Notes under the pieces: generated by a model
Told to the model about the DNA's origin: nothing
The model's input: the letters and a program-made list of their open reading frames with translations, nothing else
Database searches by the model: none
Program-made: the position numbers and the translations under genes
Assembly: GCA_030704615.1 (NCBI GenBank)
Contig: CM060731.1
Coordinates: forward strand, 60,244,756-60,308,755
DNA length: 64,000 bases
From: Takakia lepidozioides
Taxonomy: Eukaryota > Streptophyta > Takakiopsida > Takakiales > Takakiaceae
Reading direction: 5' to 3'
Shown: positions 44,665-56,479 of the stretch, piece after piece
How positions within the stretch are numbered: the first letter of the stretch is position 1
Layout of the letters: each line of letters begins with the position of its first letter

Positions 44665-46967
44665 GTTTAAATGAGAAGCCTCCTAAATTATATTCAGATT
44701 GTGATACCTATATCCAATCCATATTAATTATATATCTATTATGTATCCAATATTGATTATATCCATTGCACTGTGTGCCGTCGATACTCATACATAGGTT
44801 TTCCTGAACAAAATGGATCTGATACTGGTATTAGCCTTCAGGTACCAAATTTTCAACAGGGGTATTGCCCAGAGTATATAAGTAAACACAATACCGGGCG
44901 AATACAGGTACATGCTAGGTAATGGCGCTAGCTGATACCATACTGGTCTTGTACTTCATACCAGTGTTGACACGAGTTTCTTGTTTTTCATCATGCCATG
45001 TTGTCGTCATTCTTTTAAGCTGCCCAAAAACTTGAGTTATGAAAATCATTTTTGTCAAATCTGCTCTCATATTTCTTTCTTTTGTTTGTTTTTCCACATA
45101 TTGAATGTAAATGTTACAGCACTTCTAAAGCACTTCTAAATATTAAATCACCAAGCAGGAATGGTTTGCTCGGTTCTCAAAATACTCATAAGTACTTTAA
45201 CCCTTTGGTTTTGTGGCGAGCTCGTTTCAATTTACTAATTTATTACTATAGTACGTATATATTATAATATGATAATGGTAATAGCTAATGAATGTCGAAT
45301 CTATATTTAATATATTTATTCTATATTTAAATATTTAAAAATATTAATTCTAAAATATTTCAATTGTTAAAATTTGGATTTATAAAAAGCTTGACAAGGA
45401 GAGTAGCCATAAAATGAAGTGGCTCTCAGTTACATCAAAAAGAGTATCATTAATTGATTGAATATGACATTGTTTTGTAGGTTCTTACTAGCGCCCTTTT
45501 TGTTGATGTTGTGAAAAGGCCACAAATTTTACCTTAGAAGTCCTGAAATTTTTAGTAATGTGCACAATGGGTCCCATCATTGAGAGGTTTAATCGTTGAG
45601 TTTATAATGAACAGTGTTAGTATTTTCTTGAATTATGTATTTGGTCTGACCATTTATGATAGTTCTCAATATCTTACATATGGGTCCGTGGGCGCCAAAA
45701 CATGCTTCAGTAGGATGAAATGCTCCAAGAAACATCGTCACAAGCATCCGTGAGGACTTCAAATTTTCAATTTTCTCTTGCTCTGGCCTATTATTCGAGG
45801 TTGTATGATATTCGAGGTTATATTAGATAATAGGCTCGGGCCTATTATATGATGAATCCGAGGTTAATTGGAAGCACCGCAGATCCAATAGGAAGGGTAG
45901 ATCTCGTGTGCAGCTCTCCTTTGCTAGTCTTGGAGATAGTTAGTGTAGTTCAGTCTGGCAGTAGCTAGGTCTGATCCTGTTGGACCTTCCTGCCTAGTTC
46001 CTTGTGCTTACTCTGGAATCGAAGCAGTGTCTTCCGACATCAGCCTCTATGGCACCCCTTTGGAGGTTATTTTTTCCTCCTCTTGTATCCCAACCTAGCC
46101 GTGTTTTTTTTTTAAATATGATCTACAGGGCCTCCGTCCCCTTTTCTATTTTAAAAAAACGAAAAAAATGAAAAGAAAAATTCAAGCCTAAGCTTATGCT
46201 CCCGACTAGCAGCTACAGTTAGCCAACCTACAGCAAAAGGTCATCAGTTGATGGTCACAAGCCAGATGTGTAGCCTACCCGGAAGGAGCCCGGAAGTCTA
46301 GACACGACTAGATTTAGTGAAGACAACCTGCATAGCTAGCTCATGCACCATTCCAGCGGACTGACATGAGACCATTGACCACACAAGTTATGGGAGTGGA
46401 GTATTAAGTTGGGAAGAATTCAGGAGGGCATAGGACTGTTACTAGCCAGTGACTGCGATTGCTACATCTTAGACTCTGGTAGATTCAAGTAATTCCTCCA
46501 CTTTGAGAAGAACACATACATGGAATAACAAGGTACAGACGACATAGTTTGCTCCGTCTCTGCACCAACGTACTGAACAAATCAAAGAACCAGGTTTGTG
46601 AGGATGGCATTGAAAAATGATTTGATACTAGAACTCACAACAGGAGCCTGCAGTTGGACATTTACGATTGCACACTCCAATTCTCTACCACTGTTTCTCA
46701 TTGCAGGCAATGCAGGTGGCCTCTGAACACCAGAGGTGATCTGTTGGCTAGTTCAATCACATGCAGTGTGATATTGTTGCCTCTTGTGACCACAACTGCT
46801 GCAATCAGATAGTGCCACTTGAAATGGTGATTCTGGGCTTGTATCATCTACACCCTTGTGAAAAAGAGAATTTGACAAAGGGTGCACAGCTGTTGTCAGA
46901 CAAACAGACAGTCCCCCAGCTTAGCTAGGAAAAGGGCAAGTCTGGGCCATCAATGTCAGTCAGTCAG
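44665..46967. other. AT-rich DNA, no gene recognised
   Basis: Very AT-rich at 44690-45420, then mixed. A SINE-like tail may lie near 46060-46150 (TCTTGTATCCCAACCTAG), but no head is seen. A GTCAGTCAGTCA microsatellite precedes the RING gene stop. Confidence 0.45.
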
Positions 46968-49874
46968 TCAGTCAGTGCTAGACTGAATGTATATGCGATG
47001 AATTTCCTTGGCGCTCAGTTTTTTCCGGCACGTGGGACACTTCTTTTGTGCCTGGATGGCACCCTTGATACAAGCTTGACAGAAAATATGGCCACACACA
47101 GTTGATGTCTCCAGCTTCATTGTGTCCATGCAAATCGGACAAACAAACTTCGGTCCTTCCTTGACCTTGGGTTGCTCAGACACCACAGATTCCACTCGCT
47201 TTCGCTTCTGCAAAGGTTCAATGATCCACAGCTGTCAGTAAATGAGACAGCCTTGACCCACAGCTATGACAAATATAACTGCATTACAAGATCGCACTGG
47301 AAGTTATGGAATGCCCACATCCTACTTGTGACTATAAAGTCTGCACAAATGGAAAATAAACAGAAACTGTCGATATGCTCTATGGTCTCCACCATGCTAG
47401 GCTGTGTCTGAAGGCAAGCAGTAGGGCATAAGCCCACCATGGGAGATACCCAACTATTACTTTCAGAGTAGATACTGAAGCTCAGAACAGGAGAGAAAGG
47501 AACAGGCACTCGGATGAGGCTCGGGTGACCAATAGTTAACTTTCAGAAAAAGGACCCTCAAGAAACATCAGAATTGACCAAGAAAAGGTTACCCGAGGAT
47601 TGTCTGAAAGAAGCACACAGTCTTCATTGGAAGGCGCCGCAGTCACCTGGGGTAGAGCACGTATTCTGAATGTGGAGGACCCTGACCCTGAAGACCACAG
47701 AAGTTAAGGTGAGGTGCAACAGCAACTTTGCTTTCTTCACATTGACTTTCACTTCATTTATGTCGCATGAACTGATTAGTTGGTCTCCTTGGCTTTGGCC
47801 GTTTGCTAGTCAAGTTAATGACTGGAAACACTTACTGAAAGGTACTGTTTGTAAGATTTTTGTAGTTCATTTGTTACCTCAAAGTGCTCTCTCCCTACAG
47901 AGAACAGAGGAGTTTTTTTCTGTGGTTTTGAGACAATTAAAGAGGCAGAAATGCCTTTTCTTTTCGGGCAGGCCAGGTTTGAGAGAGATAGAGCAGAGTA
48001 CTGCAGCAGGGGAGGGAGAGCAGAAAGCAAAGACACTCCAAAGAGTCTGAGTCTTAATTGGCATGGACACTACAGGTGACAACACAGCACTTACTCATTC
48101 TTCTAGAGCTAGGTCTGAAACATACCTGCCAACTCATCAGGAGCTCTACCTGGCAGACATCCGTGAAACCCTCTTTCTACCTTAACAACATCCCCCTTGC
48201 CACCAAGAGGCCACTTCAGAGTGAACGTCCTTGAACATGGGGCTAAAAACCTCCAGTCATGTGGGGTCAGCATATATGGATCTACATGAGGCTGGACCAC
48301 AGTAAAAGAGGAACTGAAGTCCCACCCAAGCTGGAAATTTGGGTTAGGTTACAGTGTCACATCAAGCTACGTGCCAGTTCTAGAGACGTCAGGAAAAAGC
48401 AAGACGCCAGGAGGTCCATGAATCCCATATGAAATCATGGCTAGATCAAAACTGTAGGAAGACATCAGGTAAATGGAGCATTTCATTTTCTGTGCTTAAT
48501 GCCCCAAATGCAAAGACAGGCTCTGGACAAAGTCAGATAGGAGATATTCCCTTATATACCATGAGCAGTATACAAGGGACAGGCTACAAGCTGCATGAGC
48601 AAAAAGTCTGTCCCTCTTTGCTATCTGGCTGGGCCCTCCATCCTTGCCGCTGCACAGAGGCGTAGAGAGGAACAAAGGGACAAAGAAAAGCCCATGTGAA
48701 TTAGTATGCAAGTACCCTACTGGAAATCAGTAGCACAGGTCCAGAAATATTGAATAGGTACAAGCTCTTTGGGAAGCTCCCAATATCATTGTTGTGCCAT
48801 TTGTTTGTGGCAGTTGCTTCATGCAGACAATAAAGCACCATCCCCACATTGTGCATGCGATACTCTAATGCATAGAGAACAGAGCATGAGTCATCACTGA
48901 CAGAAGTACTGCATGCTGTTATTCCTCTATGTCAACGATCAACTATATCCAAGTGCACTTGCACAGATACAGATTCATTATGGTTAGCCTGCAGATCATG
49001 TGTTGAGAACATGTAGGGTTTGGGACATACCATCTCCCAAACATAACATTCCCCGAGCTCCCTCGGTCTAAACACTTCTCCTTTGGGTATGGAAGAGGCC
49101 ACATGCAGCCCCAGATTTACCACACATGAAATGACTACTGTTACTCTCGATATCAGGAACACACCAGTTCTGTCCACACCGCCATCCATCTTGGATAACA
49201 TGAACATGTCCGGATAGCCAGTGAAAATCAGATGCAAACAAGCTCTCGGAAACCTCATAGGAAGTAGAGTACGCACCACCAGGGCCAAGGCGAAGCTCCA
49301 AAAGATCTTCTTGCTCTCCCGATTGACGCGTAACTCGCCGTGGCATCGACCGGCCCATAGACTTTGCCTGCATCCAAACCACAAAATCCAAATAATCAAG
49401 ACAGCTACAATGTGCTAAGAAGAAACAAAACCGGTACTTGACGACCTGTCTTGGACGCTGAAGCGCCTTGATTGGCAGCCTTCCCTCAGTGATGTTGGTG
49501 AGAAGGCTATAACAAGACGATGATCAAACATTGCGTGTCAAACTGAATTAGAAACGAAACACGCAGACCACGTACATAGGGCAACGGAGCAAGGGAAGAC
49601 AAGGGGCAGACATTCCAACTTCGTTCAACCGTACAAAACAACATCACTGTGACAAACAAACCTGAGCAAAGGAACGAGGAGACGACATCACAACATCGTC
49701 ATCGTCATCATCAACAACAATGGTGATAGCCATCGCACTGCTGGCCGTGCCACCAACCACAACAGGCTTTTGCACCTCTGGCTCTCCCAATCGTGCATTC
49801 AGATCCGCAACCCGCCGCCGGCCGCGGTTCCACTTGAGAATATGGTCTCGGCTTGATCCTCCCACCACACTCAT
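46968..49874 (-). CDS. RING E3 ligase, SUMO-targeted (RNF4/SLX8-like)
   Basis: Minus-strand exons: 49874-49662 (first ATG; 71 codons), 49367 to about 49277, and 47207-46968. At least one middle exon was not resolved, because the phases of the second and last exons do not fit directly. The N-terminus RRRVADLNARLGE resembles the VLDLN segment of plant RNF4-like proteins. ITIVVDDDDDDVVM is a hydrophobic core followed by acids, as in SUMO-interacting motifs, and is followed by SSPRSFAQ. The C-terminus is a C3HC4 RING: CPICMDTM, CGHIFCQACI, CPTCRKKL. Such proteins bind SUMO chains in the nucleus and ubiquitinate the modified targets. The single-exon RING with 19 residues after the last Cys has the usual family length. 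Confidence 0.85.
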
Positions 49875-51394
49875 GCTTTTCTTCCGAGTCGCCAAACCTC
49901 TCACCTTCCTCCCCCTGTAAGTACGCCTGAATCCCCTTCCTCGCAATCCCAATTCCACTTCCACGGTTTTTTTTTTTTGGGCAGACCTCTATCAAACCTC
50001 TATCTCCCCACACCGTTTGTTTTCTTGATCCAACCTGTCTGTAACCTGTTGCCTCAAGCAAACCCTTGCACCAAGCCACCGATAAGGTCGCAGTGTTGTG
50101 CACACAACAGCAACACGTACAGGTAACAGGAGGCAGATCAGCGGCAACCTCCACCCGCCATGGACATATACGAAGCTTCCATGGCTCACCTCCGTCTCGA
50201 ACAGGACCACCACACACCTCTCACGCTCAAAACAGACACCTTCCAACTAGGGTTCCGCTCAAGCTATCGCCAGCCATTAGCCATTATTCCCATCAGCGTA
50301 ACTGCCCCGGAGAAGCCGGCTTCTCCAGCCCTGTGTCCGGATGACCTTTTTTGGCAATTCTGGCGAAACTTGTGTGTGCCCCACCACCAAGAAGCAGCTC
50401 CTGGTTTTGAATTCGCATGATTCGTCTTCCCACTGGCCCTTACAGCCACCCCCGTCCCGATCTGGGTTCAAATCCCCGTGCACTCATCTTTTGACCCTCA
50501 CCACGTATCGCTCTCTCCTCGAGAGTCTCCCAACTCATGGGCGACTTTTTGAAAGAACCGCAAGTGTGGGAGGGGAAGCTTCCCGGATAAGTCATTGGGC
50601 CAGTGCAACGGTCACTCGGATTTGAGCTCGGGTCGGTAGTCTGGCGAAGCTAGGCCTATCCCCAGTTTTAGAAAATAAAAATAAAAATACCTCCCCACCG
50701 AATTTTTCATCTTCTTTTTATTTTCACCAAATAAACCCGAGCCTGCCTTTAAAAAGAAAAAGAAAAAGTAACCCGAGCAGCCGTGCCAACGAGTCAGCCA
50801 GTGTTTCGGATGGGACTTTTTAGATTATTCATTTTTCTTTAATTTTTATTTTTATTCAGCAATCAGCTCAGCACTTCAAAAAGACCCGTGATGGGAACGA
50901 GGAGGTTCAACGTCCTCTTTCAATGAAGAAGGCCGACATAAGCCTGAACTCCCGTCAGCACCCCATGCATGTGGACTCTGGGAATCTAGGGTATCCATGC
51001 TTCTCTCACATACTCTTTGATATGCACACTGAAGCTCGAAAGGCGTGGATTAAATTGTCTGCAGACGTCTGCAAGCATCCACAGTGACTGCCAAGACTCG
51101 GAGGTAGACTGGAAATCTTAATATGCTCAAGCCCCAAGTACACCAGCTCGCTTCCACCATCGAACTGGCGAACCTAGGCACGCTTTTCTCTATTGAACTG
51201 GCGGCACCTGAAGGGTAAGCAGCCCGCGAAGCCGAGCTTTGACAGGTGATTGCTCCCATCTTCAGCGACTCCTTTGGGCGGTGGTTGGATGTTGGCGGGG
51301 CCCTCTAGTTAGGCCTCACTCGTTGGCCAGCAGTTACGAAGGTCTAGTCTTGATTGTGCCAATCAGTGCTAGCTGCACTGTCATCTTCATGTTT
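49875..51394. other. 5' flank of the RING gene; no other gene
   Basis: The leader and promoter of the minus-strand RING gene should lie just right of 49874. A 12-base T run sits at about 49967. A pyrimidine- and AT-rich stretch follows at 50690-50860. No domain was recognised in the short frames. Confidence 0.4.
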
Positions 51395-51725
51395 GTTTGT
51401 TGGCTCTCTTGTAGAGAGAGCATGTTGAAGTCAATGGAGAAAATGTGGTCAAAGGACCTTACACCGTGTCAAGGCTCTCATTGGTGTGTTGTGCTGAGTC
51501 ATGCTCCCTAGTCTTACCTTTCTCTTATGTTTTTGCCAAAACAAGAGAGCCCATTGCCTTTTGAGGCTTGTAGAGAGAGACTTTGCAACATGTTGGTCAA
51601 AGGACCTTACACCGTGTCAAGGCTCCGATTGGTGTGCTGTGCTGAGTCATGCCCCTCACTCTTACCTTTCTCTTATGTTTTGCCGGAGCAAGAGAGCCCA
51701 TCGCTCTTTTAGGTTTGTTTAAAGC
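51395..51725 (+). repeat. Dispersed repeat R1, two tandem copies
   Basis: Two units of about 160 bp start near 51400 and 51565. Both contain GGTCAAAGGACCTTACACCG, TTGGTGTG(T/C)TGTGCTGAGTC and CTTACCTTTCTCTTATGTTT. An inverted third copy is at 35446-35632. Confidence 0.85.
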
Positions 51726-51939
51726 TTGGGATCAAGTCAACAATGGTAGTCTTCCTTGTCATGGCTAGTCTCCATGGCGTTAGTCTCCATGGCGTTCGTG
51801 GTTTCAATCTTTTCCCGTCTCGAGTGATGTTGACGGTCTTTCTCTTGTTCTGTCAGGGCTCATCACCCAGTGGGTGTATTCTTGGGTTTTTTATTTTCTC
51901 TTATCAATAAACAACCAACAGTCGGTAGCTCAAGGATAG

Positions 51940-52140
51940 TGCACAACCAGCGTGTAGCCCAGTAGTAATGGGCGCATGGCACATACCACATTGGATGTGG
52001 TTGTGGATTCAAACCACGGTCTGGTGTGTCATGAAGGTGTCCACCTTTCAGTTGGAGGGCAGTGCCCGTGTGGTGAAAAGACACCATAATTTACGCTCCC
52101 TTAGGTAGGCGGGGTTTTTTTTTTTTTTTTTTTTAGCCTC
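51940..52140 (+). mobile_element. tRNA-derived SINE-like element with T-rich end
   Basis: A-box-like GTGTAGCCCAGTAGTAATGG and B-box-like TTGTGGATTCAAACCAC form the head. The body continues GGAGGGCAGTGCCCGTGTGG and ACACCATAATTTACGCTCC, then a run of about 20 T. The same body end occurs at 33834. A partial head of the other SINE-like family (ATTCTGGGGTCAAATCCTGC) follows at 52146. Confidence 0.6.
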
Positions 52141-52260
52141 CCAGATGATTCTGGGGTCAAATCCTGCTATCTTGACGGATGTGGCATGTGAGCTTCTCCC
52201 CCTTCCCTGGGCGGTGTCCCATTAATTGGGACGCCTCGTTCGCATGACTCCTTCCAAGCG
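52141..52260 (+). mobile_element. Partial SINE-like element
   Basis: This matches the middle of 35690-35925: CCAGATGAT, GGGGTCAAATCCTGCTA, CTTCTCCCCCTTCCC and GGGCGGTGTCC. The first part of the head and the tail are absent. Confidence 0.55.
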
Positions 52261-52354
52261 GCCCTTAAGGACATCCACTCCAACCAAGGAGGGTAACAAG
52301 TTGGCGGTGGGATCCCTAAGACCCCTTCTGATTCTCTCTCTGTCTCTCTCTCTC

Positions 52355-53870
52355 TCTCACCCTTAGTTCACATAGCTGTGTCACTGTTAACGGACAGAAG
52401 TCCAACTTCTTTGACATAGACCAAGGTGTAGCTCAAGGATGTACTCTTTCCCCTCTGCTCTTCAATGTTTTCATCAATCAACTCCTCGAGGATGTGGAAA
52501 GTGAGGGATTTAGGGTTAAGGGTGGGTGATACCACCATACCAGCCCTTATGTTTGCGGATGACTTCGCAGGCATAGGAGAGACTCCAACCAATCTCCAGG
52601 AGTTGATTGATTGCGCGAAGAGATACTTTGATCTTAAGGGGCTAGAGACTAATGTCAGCAAATGTGCAGTGGTAGCATTCAACGACAGAGGAGAGGGAGG
52701 AAGTGATCTTAAGTGGCAGTGGGATACCCAAGAGATCCCGGTCCACCCTAAACCCTACACTTACCTGGGCGTTCAGTTTTCCTCCAATTGTAATATGGAT
52801 GCACATATCCGGAAAGTTGTTCAAACTGGCAAATGCAAAGGTCTGGGGCTCACTAAATTTTTCCACTGCAGAGGGGTCAACTCTGAGGTTTAGAAAACCA
52901 TGCTTTGTCGCGTTATTTAGACCTGCATGGAAGTACGAATCTGCTATATAGGTTGATAACTCCAACCAGGCTAAGTCTCTAGAATCCATTCAAGTGGGGG
53001 TGCTTAAGGAGTGTATGTCAGCATGCTCCAAAACAGCCAATGTGGCTGTTCGGGGTGAGTTTGGCATTCCGTCCTTAAGCTCCCTACGAGATGAATTCAA
53101 GGTCAGATGGTGGGGTCAGCTGCAACATAAGCCCAAGACCAGATATCCTAAGTTAATCGACTCTATATCTTGGAAACAGGACCGCCCTGTCAAACAGGCT
53201 AAGTCCTGGTAGAAGAGAGTAGGAAAAATCTGACTTAGAGGCTGTAGTGTCCAAAGCCATGTCTGTTGCCATGAGATTGTCTGATGAAAATGAAGTTAGG
53301 CAGAAAACTTCCCTGAACTTGTTTCCAGTCAGTGACATGGGGGAGGACATCTTGGATGACCTCAAGGGTCTACCCACTCTCGGCACTAGACTGAAATTTA
53401 AACTCGGGGCAGGAAGCCTACCTTTGAACAGCTAACAGAAGCAGAGAGGAAAGGGAGAGTGCAATTGTCCGTTGTGTGGGCAATCTAAAGACAATATTCA
53501 TTTTCTGATATACTGTCCGGGGTTCTCTCACCAAAGAGACGCTCTCTTCAATTCTATCAAGGGAATTGTGCCTGTACCCCTGTTTACCAACTTTGAAAGT
53601 CTCAAGGCTGAGCCAAAAGCCCAGGCCCTCCTGAGGCCTAGTTTCTGGGCAAATCACACACAACAAATTGATGCTTGTGTGAAGGGATTTCTAGAGGATA
53701 TCTGGAAAACCCGGATTAATTCTTTATATGAAGGTAAGTCTTACTACCAACGTCAGCCCCTGACAGAGGTAGGTTCTGTTCCTTTTGTTCCCGCTCAAAC
53801 TGGGCGTGGGGTCAATGGCCACAAGGCTACGGCAAACAACGTCTTATGAGTACAATCTCACCCTTAGTTC
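52355..53870 (+). mobile_element. LINE copy, longest in window, 15-bp target duplication
   Basis: TCTCACCCTTAGTTC is repeated at 52355-52369 and 53856-53870, bounding a 5'-truncated insert (52370-53855). It encodes the RT palm (GVAQGCTLSPLLFNVFINQL, then ALMFADDFAGIG at about 52547-52580), the YLGVQFSSNCNMDAHIRK thumb, and the C-terminal zinc knuckle (CPLCGQSKDNIHF-type; CGQ at about 53475). Stops at about 52893, 53213 and 53433 break the frame. The end reads CGTCTTATGAGTACAA with no poly(A). The same family occurs at 6334, 11513, 11985 and 34381. Confidence 0.9.
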
Positions 53871-54459
53871 CTCTCAGATTGTGGAAGCAATTGAGCATTT
53901 TCATGATGTGTAGGGTTCAGGGTAGGGTTTTGTGTAAAGCAGAGGTAGAGGTAGAACCGAGCAAGGTTTAGGGTAAATCTAAGTGAGTAAGAGGTTGTGT
54001 ATGGCAGAGGAATGATCTTTGGAGTGATAAACTGATGGAAAAGGGAGTGTGTGGGGCTGGACTGAGAGTGAGGGAGAGGCTGGAGAATGGCTCATGAAAT
54101 GTATATGCTTACAATGACTGAGATGGTGATTGGTTTATATAACCAAGCCTATTACTACTATGATTGGCTTGTGAACTTAAGGCATGAGTGGTTGATTGTT
54201 TCATTTCGAACCTGATATGCTTTGAGCCTGGTTCCGGAGATTTATCTCCAGACCTGCAATCAGCTTTTGTGATGAGTTTACAATCTGCATATATGGTGGT
54301 AAATGTTATATATCAAACCTTGGTTCTTTCCTAATGTGAATGACCTGGAAACTTTGTTAGAAAGATGAAATTCCATGCATTCACGCCATTGGATGCCAAA
54401 CTTTTCTTGGCACGTTGGGCCAAGGTTTGTATGTGTTCACGAACTGCTGACCTTGCTCG
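53871..54459. other. No gene recognised
   Basis: A GAGG-rich, T/G-rich stretch with no coding content that I can support. Confidence 0.5.
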
Positions 54460-55308
54460 TTGCCCGGTTGGCCTTATTTTCCATCATTGCTAACTTTATG
54501 GGGTGGAGGGGCTTGTGTTAGGCTGCATCAAAGCGTGCAAAGGAAGGGGGGACTCAGGCTGTGGCGAATGCTACTGGTCCACCTACGACATGGGTGCAAC
54601 AAGGCCCGAATGGCCCATGGGTGCAATCCAAAGGTGGGCAAACGTGGCTGCAGCAAGGAGCACCTACCTGGCAGCAGCCCATGGCCCCTCCATAGACGAC
54701 GAACACGTGGTCATGGATTCCAAGTGGGTCCAATGGAGGACCCCAAGGAGCTTGGGTACAAGGAGGTGCCCAAACTTGGGGCCCTCCATGCAACGCCGCT
54801 GGTGGGCAGTGGGCAGGCCTCCCTTTTAATGGTGCTGCTCCTCCATTCACCCCCCCTGCTGGTGATGATCAAGATTCCACACAACAAGGGGATGTGGCGT
54901 CGCAGGCTGCAAACAAAAAAAGACAAAAAAAGGTTGGCTGCAAAGGAACATGAAACTGATGCAAAAGCCCGCAAATCTGTTGGGCTGAAGCCGCACAAGG
55001 TACAACTAAACTCTAAGGGGGAAGTAGACCAGGGGTGTGAGGGGAAGGATTACTGGCAGAGCTCCTTGTGGGGACTCTGCATCAGATATCTTGATCCTAG
55101 CATTTTGCTAGCAGACAAGCAGGAACCCACTGACATGGCCAAGGTTAAGGAATCCATGGACGTGGATTTTGAGTACTATCCTAAACTTATGAGCGTTGAC
55201 AAGTTCCAGAAAGCATGTGGGAGGATTATAAAAGTACACCGCCAAAAGTTAAAGCTGGTGTGGTTGGCTGGAGGTCCATGCCCTCCGAGTGGAGAGTCCT
55301 GCCATTAG
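54460..55308 (+). CDS. Unidentified reading frame with RYLDP motif, probably transposon-derived
   Basis: A 282-codon frame begins at a TTG, so the true start is unknown. The first half is of odd composition (Gly, His, Trp-rich) and may not be coding. From about 54900 it looks protein-like: a Lys-rich stretch (TKKDKKRLAAKEHETDAKAR), then GKDYWQSSLWGLCIRYLDPS and DKQEPTDMAKVKE. The RYLDPxI...KQEP string resembles HACWAWYGRYLDPRIWIPQQ in the partial gene at the right edge, so the two may be related. I do not recognise a family. It lies just left of CACTA-associated fragments. Confidence 0.35.
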   Translation: MPGWPYFPSLLTLWGGGACVRLHQSVQRKGGLRLWRMLLVHLRHGCNKARMAHGCNPKVGKRGCSKEHLPGSSPWPLHRRRTRGHGFQVGPMEDPKELGYKEVPKLGALHATPLVGSGQASLLMVLLLHSPPLLVMIKIPHNKGMWRRRLQTKKDKKRLAAKEHETDAKARKSVGLKPHKVQLNSKGEVDQGCEGKDYWQSSLWGLCIRYLDPSILLADKQEPTDMAKVKESMDVDFEYYPKLMSVDKFQKACGRIIKVHRQKLKLVWLAGGPCPPSGESCH

Positions 55309-56479
55309 GATGCATTGGTGAAGTACTGGGATTCCCCCAAGGGCAAGAAAGAAAGTGAGAACATGAAGAGAGCACGATCCAATGTTACCAACCCATCGAG
55401 GGTTGGAAGAGCAGGGTTGGCTGGACAAGCCCGACGCTTGGTAATATGAATATCTGCACCACATTTTAATATATATATACATCTATATGTATATACATAT
55501 ATACACATGTATGTGATGGAGTAGGATACCATCTCTGCCCTATGAGGTAGTTGCAAACTGTCACTATAGTCATGCCTCTGTGAACGCCCCACTTGTTTGG
55601 ATGAATATGGGCTAATTTTTTTTTTTTGTTGTGGCCCAAGCAGAAGAAAGAGAGAGCACGAAGTCCAAGCATCACTGAGCTGGCACACGCATCAAAGGCG
55701 GACAAGGGTTTAAGCTCCCAGTCAATTGGAGGTGCACAGGTAAATGGTGTGTGGGTATTTTTGCTGGAGCAGTAGCCAGGCCATGCGGGCTGATTATGTG
55801 TCTTTCTTTGGCTGTATAGGGAGGGGGTGAAACATTCAATGACTTCCGAAACCACTTGTTGAGTGACCACAAAATGACTCATAGAGTCATTCTATGAAAA
55901 CTGAGAATATACAATATCACTCACAGAGTGGTTATGTGAGTGGTTGACGTCTCTCAGCAGGTCATTGGAATGATTACCCTCAGAGTGGTGTGTAAGCTAT
56001 TTGAGTCATTCATGGTGTCTCTCTGAGTGGGAACTATGGATTGGAGTCATTACTAACAGAGTGGTGTGTAAGTGATTAGGAATACCACTGGAGGAATTCA
56101 TACCACTAGTACAGTAATATATTTGTGACTACTTATACCACTATACAAGTGGTAATATAGGCAATTGTGTGCATTTGGCTACTCCCACATTTTTAAATTA
56201 TACCACTATTATAGTGATGTGCAAGTGATTATGAACATGACTAGAGGAACACATACCACTAGTGTAGTGTTTAAAGAAGTACCATTGGGGATTCAAGCTC
56301 CACAAAATAGAATAGAATCCCAGAGAGTTAAGTGCTGGAACACTGTCAACAAAATCCAGCCATGATAAAAACACTAAGCCTAACTTGTACACAGCGTCTC
56401 CGCATGCATGCTAGGAACACTGAACTGCTTTCATGCCTTCTTCTCACTGCCAGCAATGTCTATGCCCGGGCAAACGAAA
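55309..56479. repeat. AGAGTGGT/ACCACT motif cluster
   Basis: From about 55880 to 56290, short motifs such as AGAGTGGTGTGTAAG, GAGTCATT and ATACCACTA recur every 20-50 bp in both orientations. This resembles the subterminal repeat zone of a CACTA element. No end beginning CACTA was found on its left side. A TATATA/TATGTA run lies at 55470-55515. Confidence 0.45.

Noticed and set aside
48109-48300. 63-codon minus frame as a middle exon of the RING gene
   Set aside because: Its borders and phase do not connect to the exons on either side, and the composition is unlike RNF4-type linkers.
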